DNA of 64,000 nt from Tilletiopsis washingtonensis (lineage: Eukaryota > Basidiomycota > Exobasidiomycetes > Entylomatales): the NCBI RefSeq assembly GCF_003144115.1, contig NW_020312017.1:116845-180844 (forward strand), read 5' to 3'. The translations under genes and the position numbers were made by a program. The notes under the pieces were generated by a model that ran no database searches, had not been told where the DNA came from, and saw only the letters and a list, made by a program, of their open reading frames with translations. Of this stretch, positions 56,608 to 64,000 are shown piece after piece; position 1 is the stretch's first letter; each line of letters opens with the position of its first letter.

Positions 56608-56833
56608 GGCGTGTGAGTGTGTCCGGTGGAGGTGGTGGTGGTGCTGCTCGTCGTCGTCGCTGACGTGCGGCGCGATGTTGGCGCGGCGGCGGCGCGCGGC
56701 GGGCGGCGCTTCGGCGTGGCCGGCCGACGAGCGCCGGCGTCTGCGCGGCCGCCAAAAGATTCTGGCGCGCGCGCGCGGCAGCGGCGAGCGTTCCTCGCTT
56801 CTTCCTATCTCCCACCCACTCCCTCCGCCCGCC
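56608..56833. promoter_or_regulatory. Divergent promoter, SmF / TRM112
   Basis: 226 nt between start codons, with a GTGGTGGTGGTGCTGCTCGT stretch on the plus strand. No TATA box seen. Confidence 0.55.
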
Positions 56834-57584
56834 ATGAGACTGCTCACGCACAATCTGCTCTCCTGCCACGCGCGCACGTGCGTGCAGACGTCGAACAACT
56901 TCCCGCTGGCGTTCAAGGATGTGCAGCTCGAGCTCATCGAGGCCGAGTACAACGAGGCCTTTCTGCGCGGCTTCATCCCCAAGATCCACTGGCCGGCCCT
57001 CGTCGCTGCCGCGCGGCAGGTGCGTCGCCATCTCTGAGGCGGGCATCCGTAGTGGATCTGACGCTCTCCACAGCTTGGCGACTCGAGCTTGCCGGACCAA
57101 GGGCCGGATGTGGGGCAGTCGATGATCGACGAGTCGCTGCTGAAGGCGCTGCACCACGTGCTCCTCGAGGTGAGTGACAGCCGCGAGTGAGACCCGAGGG
57201 AGAGCAGAGGCAGCGCACACTCAGATGATGAGAACTTCAAACCAAAAACATTATCAACTAGAAGCTGTTGCTGAGCCCCCGTTTTGCGGGGGTAATGCTT
57301 TAGACAACTCTTGCTGATCTCTGTGTGCGCTGCTCATCGTGGCTGCTGGGGAGGGAACATGTGCTGGGCGTCAGGCAATGTCGCATAGCTCACGCTGACA
57401 CTGGCATGCTCGTGGCGCAGGTGCACGTCGTCGAGGGTCAGATGCTGTGCCCCAACTGCTCGCACATCTTCCAGATCCGCAACGGCATCCCCAACATGGT
57501 GGGTCCGCCATGCGCTCCAGCTCGTGACCCATCGTCTGACCATCGATGTCTTAGCTTCTGGCCGAGCACGAGATCAGCAAGTGA
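56834..57584 (+). CDS. TRM112: Methyltransferase activator Trm112
   Basis: Four exons (56834-57019, 57074-57169, 57421-57498, 57555-57584) give 129 aa. Trm112 is the small zinc-binding partner that stabilises several methyltransferases: Bud23 (18S rRNA), Trm9 and Trm11 (tRNA) and Mtq2 (eRF1). The sequence is canonical: [52 protein letters not shown], the zinc pair in [27 protein letters not shown]. Only two cysteines of the C-terminal site are obvious, with others in the N-terminus. Intron 2 (57170-57420) hosts a box C/D snoRNA candidate. Confidence 0.95.
57210..57333 (+). ncRNA. Intronic box C/D snoRNA candidate in TRM112 intron 2
   Basis: Box C ATGATGA is at 57225-57231 and box D CTGA at 57314-57317. 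They are bracketed by an exact 11-bp inverted pair, GCAGCGCACAC (57210-57220) and GTGTGCGCTGC (57323-57333), which would form the terminal stem. An internal CTGA at 57271-57274 is a fitting D' box, followed by a small hairpin with a five-pair CCCCC/GGGGG stem (57276-57292). The segments before D' and D, where guides sit, are AT-rich in an otherwise GC-rich locus. It is in the sense orientation inside the host intron, as expected for intron-processed snoRNAs. The methylation target was not identified. Confidence 0.75.
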
Positions 57585-58879
57585 TCAGCTTGCCTCTCTC
57601 TCTAAGCTTTCAGCGCCGCGTTGCGCGCTTCTCTGCCTCCCTTCCTCTTCCGCTGCCTCTCTATTCGTCACCACACCACTGTATTCTACGCATCACATCC
57701 ACCGCATGTCCACACGATCACTCGCCTCTTCTGCTTCTGTCCTGTCCAGCTCAACCTGTTGGCGAGTTTCGCGTCTGCGGCCCAGCCTACCTCGCGGCCG
57801 AGCTTGGAGTGGGCATCGCGCGATGTGTGTCGCACTCGACCTCCGCCTTTGAAGGTACTCAGGCTCACCTGCATCGTCCCGGCGACAGCGTCCCGGCGAC
57901 AGCATGGAGGAACGGAAGGGCACAGCCTTTGCACCTGTCGTCGCTTGGCAGCACGCCTGGGCGAGAAGCGCGGCGTAGCGTGGGCGCCACCGGAGGGAGA
58001 CAAGATAGAAGCGCAAAGCTTTGCTGCTGAGGCATCGACGGGCGAAAAGCCTCGCGACCTGTTGCGGACCTCGCTGCAAGCAGCGAAGCGTTGTTGCACA
58101 CTGCAGATTGGCTTCTTTGAGGTACCAGCATGATTTCGAGCGCAAACCGGGCCGGACTGCTCGCCGTCGGCTGGAGGTGCAGGAGCTCGAAGTGCGGTCA
58201 AGAGGCCGCCAAGCGCCATCTTCGGTACGGCCCAGCCGACGGCCGTGGGAGCAGCGCGTCGGCGTCGGCGTCGGCGTGGGGAGCGAGGCGTGCGGCAGGC
58301 CTGGCAGGCGCGCGCAGCGGGAGCGCCAGCACGCAGCACAGCAGCGCGGCACTGCAGGCAGGGCGGCGCAGCCTCGGCAGGCCGGGAGCGAGGACGCTCG
58401 AGCCTCTCGCAGCCAGCAGCAGCCGGAGCAGGAGCAGCACCAGCAGCAGTACGCGCGTCCGGGCCCCGGGCCACCTTCTCAGCCTCATCTTTCCCCATTC
58501 ATCGCCTGACCTCGCACGGAGTACGCTTGCTCCCGTGCGAACAGGTGCCGGACTCAGCGCGCGACCCGCACAGAGGGCACGCCGACAGGCCTTGCACGCA
58601 CTCCTGCCTTGTCTGCACTTGCTCGGCGCGCGTCCCCGCAACGGCCCCTCGCGCGCGTCTCATCACACCGGCCACACGACGCCGACAGCGAGCGACAACC
58701 GGCTGCGCACCAGATCGCCGCCGCTGATCGCTCGCATCAACCTGCCTGCGCACCGCCTCTATCTTTATCCTCACTGCGCCGTCGTCTCTGACCTGCCGCA
58801 GCGAGCGCCGAGCGAGACAGTAGCACCTTGCGACGCTCTGCCAGCGCCCGGCTGAGCAGCAGCAGCAGCGCAGCCAGCC
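57585..58879. promoter_or_regulatory. Intergenic region upstream of the RasGAP gene
   Basis: 1.3 kb between tandem genes. The first 200 nt are CT-rich. A 14-nt duplication lies at 57876-57903 and a GTCGGC hexamer repeat near 58258. Open frames in 58130-58855 have no recognisable domain. Probably promoter and 5' leader of the RasGAP gene. Confidence 0.5.
57876..57903. repeat. Two tandem copies of a 14-nt unit
   Basis: GTCCCGGCGACAGC occurs twice in direct succession. Its function is unknown; it is probably a simple duplication. Confidence 0.85.
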
Positions 58880-61800
58880 ATGTCGGGCCGCCTGCCGTCC
58901 TTCTCCTCCTCCTCGGTGCACTCGCACTCCTACTCGCTCTCCCACTCGCACGCCCAGGGCGCCAATGCCCTCGGCCTCGAGCGCGACTCGGTGCGCTCCG
59001 GCGGCACGCTCAATGGCGCGGGCGACTCGAGCATCGGCGGCGATCCGGGGCCGGCGTCGGTCTCGGGAGCAAGCCAGATTCTCATCGCCAGTATTGTGCA
59101 GCGCTTCGTCAACCGCGTGAGTGGACAGGCCGTGGTCCTGGGCGCTGCTAGGCCCCGTCGCTCGAAGCGCCACTGTGGGCGGCTCGGGAAGAGGGCGAGC
59201 GGCAAAGGCGGGCTGCGAGGACCTTGACGGCATCTATGTGGCCACTGACACCCTTTGCCCTCCAGCTGCCGTACAACTCTGGCTGGCGGCTGTCGTCGCT
59301 GGAGAATGAGGAGCTCGTCCGATCCTGCGTTGCCAACCTCGTCGAGCTGAGCAAGCACCAGCTCGCCGGCGTGGTCAAGGAGCTGCTGGGCGTGCTTGAG
59401 AACCTCAACAAGGTGAGTGAGGCCCGGACAGCCAGGCGTCTGTCTGTCGTGTGCTGAGATCGTGCTGCAGCAATCTGGGCAGCTTGGTCACGAGGACAAG
59501 GTGGGCATCGACGTGATGCAGTCGCAGCTGTTCATGCTGCAGGTGCTGGTCGCATGCCTCGTGCACCACTGGCGTGCGCATGCCGGCATCGACGAGAACG
59601 GCTTGCCGCTGCCCTCCGACTCGCGCCGCGGCTCTCTGCCAGCGATGGATCTGAAGGGCGACCTGGCCGGCATTCCGCGCGGCTGGAGCGATCCACCGCC
59701 CATGGACGACTCGCTGGCGAAGCACGTCCTCAGCCTCATGACCGTCTTCCTGCGCCAGACTGTCGCGCGTGAAGAGGCGCTTCTTGCCGGCGGCGGCGAG
59801 GGCCTCGAAGGCGTGCGCAGCCTCAAGCCTGACGGCAGCGGCGTGGGCACAGGCGGCTTCGCTCGAGGCGCCGGCGACAGAGGCCTGCGGGATCACGAGC
59901 GCGGCGCAGGCGGCGCGTCCACCAGTAAGAGCGGCTTCGGCAGCTCGTCCAAGGCCTCGTCCGGGCCTGCGTGGGACGAGAACGACAGCAAGGGCGGGCC
60001 CGACGCTGAGTGGAGTGCGAACGCAGAAGGCGGCGTGCCTCTCGCCGCGCTGGCGCTCTTCAACGGCAATCAGCTCTTCGTGCTGTATCCCACCTTCCCG
60101 CCTTCGCGTCCGCCCTTCGAGCTGAGCACGCGGCGAGGGCCCGCTGTGCTGCGCCCGGGTGTGGCAGACAACCTGCCGCGGGTGCGCGGCGAGGCGGTCA
60201 TGTCTGGGCCGTATCCGGCGAAGTCGACCGAGGCGCTCGACAGCGTCTCCGTCTTGACAAAGACGATTTACCGCTGCGCGAGCCAGGTCGTCTTCTACCT
60301 CAGCTCCAGCAACTGGCCCGTCGTCTACGCGCGGATACGGAACCGCCTCGCGTACCTCAGCACGACGATCGAGGACACGCCCAACACTGCCGAGCTGCGC
60401 CTGCTTGAGTGCAGCAACCTGCACCGCACCCGCCTCGGCAGCGTCGTGCAGGAGCTCTGCACGTCCTTCCTGCACCTCAAGCGCAGCGCACAGATGACGG
60501 TCGCGCTCGTGCTGCGGCGCACGATCTGGGCGTGGATCCAGTACCACCCCGCCGAGTTTGCCTTCCTCTTCAGCGTCGGGCGGCGACTCGAGGGCGGCCC
60601 AGACGTGCTCTTTGACCACGCCGTGAACCTCGCCGAGTCGACGCGCAAGAAGCTGGCCTTCTGGCCGATGCTGACGTCGCTGCTCATCCTCTGCCCTGAC
60701 CTGATGTCCAAGGCGGCCGTCGGCGAGGGCCGCAAGGGCGGCAGTCTGGCAAAGAAGATCAACTTCCTCGAGACGCTGCGCAAGGGCCTGCGCACAAGCA
60801 AGCTCAGCGACATGGCGGCGCTGTGCTGCGTGGACATCTGCCGCGCCGCCTCGTGCACGCCGCGCGGCGAGACTGGCCTCCGTCTGCTCGTGTCGGACCT
60901 CGAGGCGGACATCAAGGAGAAGCTGTTCGACGCATCACGACCCGCCCTGTCGACGACTAGGACCGTCGAGATCTCGCTCATGGTCGAGGCCTTCATCGCC
61001 TTCTACCGCCTCGACCCGCACAAGACGATCCGCGACCTCGTGCCCGTGTGCATGTCGCCAACCAGTCCGCTGGCGTTCAAGGTGGCGCTGGTGCGCGCCT
61101 GCGTGCAGATGGCGAGCGAGCGCGGCCGGCTGCCGTGGAGCCCCGACGTGGCGCTCATCTACCCGCACATCTGCGCACAGCTGCGGACGACGGCCAAGGA
61201 GACCATCTACCGCTGCTACCACCCCGAACCCAGCGCGCCTGCGGGCAACGGCGCACCGGCCACTTTGGGCACCCCCAGCAAGGGCGACAAGCGCGGCTTC
61301 ACGCGCAACATCGGCGGCGCCTCGAAGACGCAAAGCTTCGCAGTTGCGGCGCATGGCGACGACGCCGTCTGGCGCATCGAGCTGCTGCAGGTCACGATGC
61401 AGCTGTGGCTCATGGACGTGCACGCCGCGTCTCACGGCATCGATCTTGAGCAGACCACGACGCTCGCCGAGCTCGTCGGTGCGCCGTCCGTGCGCGATCG
61501 CGACGCCATCATGAAGGCCTGTCTCGCCGTCGACAGCGTGCTGGCGCTGGTGTACTACCTGGGCTGCGCCGCGCACACGACCGACTATCTGCATCTGCAC
61601 GAGCGTGCCCTCGACCTCCTGGACGCCATCTCTTACGATGAGGGCAACCCGGAGTTCACGCTCCATTCGCAGTACGCTCTCGTCTCTACTGGCTCGCAGC
61701 TCACTGCGGCCGTCGGCGAGCAGCTTGCACAGGCCGATTCCAAGCAGTCGCAGCACCACTGGCTGACTGTCCTCGTCCGCACGCTGCGCCGGAAGGAGCG

Positions 61801-64000
61801 CTTCTTCGTTGGCCTCGCATCGTCGCCATTTGCCATTCCAGGCAGCGTGCTGCCTCGCAACCTGCAGGACCGGCCAAGTGTCCGCGGTGACGTGCCAGAG
61901 CTGACGATGAGGCATCTCGCCGGCATGCCGACGATGGAGGAGGGCCTGGCCGAGTCGGACACCGTCGAGGCTGCGCTGATGCTGAGCATATGCTCCTCGG
62001 ACACAGACGTGTGCTCCGCAGCGCTGCGTTGCTGCGGACAGATGGCGGTGCTGCACCGCTTGGCCGGCGCCATGTTCTTCTACAAGAAGGACTGGACGCA
62101 GATGCTCTCGGACCTGGCAGACCCGGCCTACTCGCAGACCGGCGGCCGCATCGCGCAGCAGAAGCGCATCCGCGCTCTTCTGCGCGCGACTGGCGCTGCA
62201 ACGAAGGCAAGCGCGCAGGCGTGGTGCGAGGCGTACGAGCGCTGGGGCGCTCTTACGCAGCTTGTCGCTCGGCCACTCGCAGACGAGACGAGCGACGCGG
62301 CGCAGGAGAAGGCGGCACAGTGGCACAACTACGCAGGCTTCCTGGCCGCGCTCGGCGGCACCTGCACGACGTCCGACGATCTCGACGGCGCCATGTCGCC
62401 CACATCAGCAACCGGCTCGGTGGAGCCGCCGCGGCATCTCGTCGAGTCGTTCATGCAGGAGATGGTCGACCTGCTCGTGTCCGACTCAGTGTGGGTGCGC
62501 GAGAAGGTCAAGGAGACGCTCGGCCTGGACCTCAGCGCGCGCCTCAACGGCATCCTCTTCCGCCAGGTGCACGCCGTGCTGAGCGACTTCTTCGACAAGA
62601 GCACCGGCCTGCCGCGGCCGGCCGACATGTTTACCATCTTCGTCGAGCAGTCGATCAGCGTCGTGCAGATGGTGCTGAACCGCATGACAGAGGGCAGCGA
62701 GGCGACGACCGCCGTCGACATCGGCTCGCTGATGGTGCTCTATGTCGAATATGTCAACTCGCTCGGCCGCCGCGAGCAGGCGCTGCGCATCAAGACGTCG
62801 ATGTGCCACCTGTGCGAGGCGCTCATGGCCAAGAAGCACTTTTTCGCCTTCACCAACGAGCTGCGCGTGCGCAATCGCCTGTTCCAGGCCCTCGTCACCT
62901 GGACGACAGACTCGGTGCGTGCCGCGCCCGCCACTTGCCGCAGTTCAGATCGCTGACCGCTTTTCACTCCCAGTCTGACGACGCCCAGGGCGCTGACAAG
63001 CTGGATCGCCTGCAGCGCGACCTCGACGTCATCTGCCTGAAGACGATCTCGACGCTGCTCGACAGGCTGCCGTTGCTGCTTGCTGACGACGCGCTTCTGC
63101 TTGACGACAAGGTCGAGTGGGCCAAGTCGCGCCAGTTCAGCCTCTACTTCAACTACTTCATCAAGGTGCTGAACCGCACGCGGGCCATCGAGGATGCCGC
63201 TGGCGACCGCGTCAAGGCCTCGGCCGTGCTCGAGCCGCAGCTCAAGGCTGTCACGTCGAATCTTACCTCCGCCACGGCGTCCTCCAGCTCGACGCTGCCG
63301 ATCGCCACCAGCTCGAAGCACTCGCGCGAGCAGCTGCAGCAGACTGTGCGCGAGCTCGCGCCGCTCAAGGACTCCGCCATCCTGGCGCTGTCGAATCTGC
63401 TGGCATCGAACATCGACAGCGGCCTGCAGCACTCGCTGCCGCTTGCCTACCAGCCCGATGACCAGCTGCGCGCGGCCTTCATGCAAATCATGACGAACGT
63501 GCTCAACCAGGGCACGGCCTTTGACGACCTCGAGCGCCTTTCGGCGGCGCAGAAGCAGAGCAAGCTCGTTGAGCTGGTCTGCCAGAACGACCTGCACCTG
63601 GCACTCTCGATCTGCAACGTCTGCCGTGGCTACGACAGCGACCAGCTGGACTACGTGCTGCTCAGCATCTTCGACTCGCGAGGCGGCATCATCCGCTTCC
63701 TCAAGGCCGCGCTGGGCGAGGAGATCGACCGCACCGCAACTGAGGAGATGGTCTTCCGCTCGAACTCATTCCGCACGCACTTGCTCTCCGTCTTCGGGCG
63801 CACGCACGGCTACGAGTACCTGCGCTCGATCATGGCGCCGCTGATCACCGAGATGGCCAACAAGCCGCGCGGCTACTCGTTTGAGATCGACCCGTCCCGC
63901 CTGGAGCCGGGCGAGAGTGCGCTCGTGAATCAGCACCGCCTCGAGGAGATGGCGCAGGCGTTCATCGACCAGATCTGCTCCTCTGCGCACCGCGTGCCGG
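58880..64000 (+). CDS. IRA1: Neurofibromin/Ira-type Ras GTPase-activating protein, 5' part
   Basis: Four exons (58880-59116, 59266-59412, 59471-62914, 62974 onward) give 1618 codons before the window ends; the 3' part is missing. Ira proteins switch off Ras by stimulating its GTPase, so they lower cAMP signalling. The first 1400 residues are helical-repeat sequence as in Ira/NF1 (NLVELSKHQLAGVVKELLGV, YRCASQVVFYLSSSNWPVVY, LRLLECSNLHRTRLGSVVQE). The GAP catalytic domain has begun: VELVCQNDLHLALSICNVCR, LLSIFDSRGGIIRFLKAALG with the arginine finger at about R1512, VFRSNSFRTHLLSVFGRTHG and FEIDPSRLEPGESALVNQHR. The FLR motif and the lipid-binding Sec14-PH part would lie beyond. A 3444-nt exon carries most of it. 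Named after the yeast pair; IRA1 versus IRA2 has no meaning here. Confidence 0.93.

Noticed and set aside
58130-58855. Open frames upstream of the RasGAP gene
   Set aside because: Overlapping frames on both strands with Arg/Ser/Ala composition and no motif or consistent splice pattern; treated as leader or promoter.
1-64000. Search for transposons, LTR elements, secondary-metabolite clusters, toxin or defence-like systems
   Set aside because: No transposase, reverse transcriptase, long terminal repeats, polyketide or peptide synthase domains, or restriction-type genes were seen; the window is ordinary housekeeping DNA with the exceptions listed.

Overview
This is nuclear DNA from a fungus, most likely a basidiomycete. 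It is strongly GC-rich and gene-dense. Nearly every gene is cut by short GT-AG introns with GTGAGT, GTGCGT or GTACGT donors, and several exons are tiny. The products are fungal orthologues: Idh1, Tfg1, Efl1, Cbp6, Hut1, Vps17, Rpd3, Rrn3, Nob1, Hsv2, Swa2, Trm112 and a RasGAP of the Ira/neurofibromin type. The high GC and the gene set would suit Ustilaginomycotina or Pucciniomycotina, but the order is an inference. I see no transposon, virus-like element, CRISPR array, rRNA or tRNA.

I resolve 24 genes, 22 complete and two cut by the window ends. Left to right they are: 3' end of IDH1 (+), TFG1 (-), a DUF4211-type protein (+), ARPC3 (-), a TRI1-like SWIB protein (+), SNRNP40 (-), EFL1 (+), CBP6 (+), an ACC-synthase-like aminotransferase (-), HUT1 (+), VPS17 (-), RPD3 (+), RRN3 (-), NOB1 (+), GMF/AIM7 (-), an ERT1/AcuK-type zinc-cluster factor (-), HSV2 (+), a two-HMG-box protein (-), a pirin (-), a multicopper oxidase (+), SWA2/auxilin (+), SmF (-), TRM112 (+) and the 5' part of an IRA-type RasGAP (+). 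Exons were joined by hand from donor and acceptor sites, and every complete gene closes in frame. Exon coordinates are in each entry.

Of 23 neighbouring gene pairs, 18 are in opposite orientation, so most genes share either a promoter or a 3' region with a neighbour. Ribosome synthesis is well represented: RRN3 and NOB1 are divergent, with EFL1 and TRM112 elsewhere. Transcription and splicing are covered by TFG1, RPD3, SNRNP40 and SmF, membrane traffic by VPS17, HSV2, SWA2 and HUT1, and actin by ARPC3 and GMF. Pirin and the multicopper oxidase are two metalloproteins facing each other across about 1 kb. Regulatory genes have the long upstream regions: 3.2 kb before the zinc-cluster factor, 2.7 kb before the HMG protein, 1.3 kb before the RasGAP.

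The best candidate for something undescribed is an intron-encoded box C/D snoRNA in TRM112, with C and D boxes flanked by a perfect 11-bp stem. Other points of interest are five internal or terminal micro-exons of 10-19 nt, a set of stop-free introns whose length is a multiple of three, poly-G tracts just after 5' splice sites, and a perfect 16-bp palindrome beside the start of the zinc-cluster gene.
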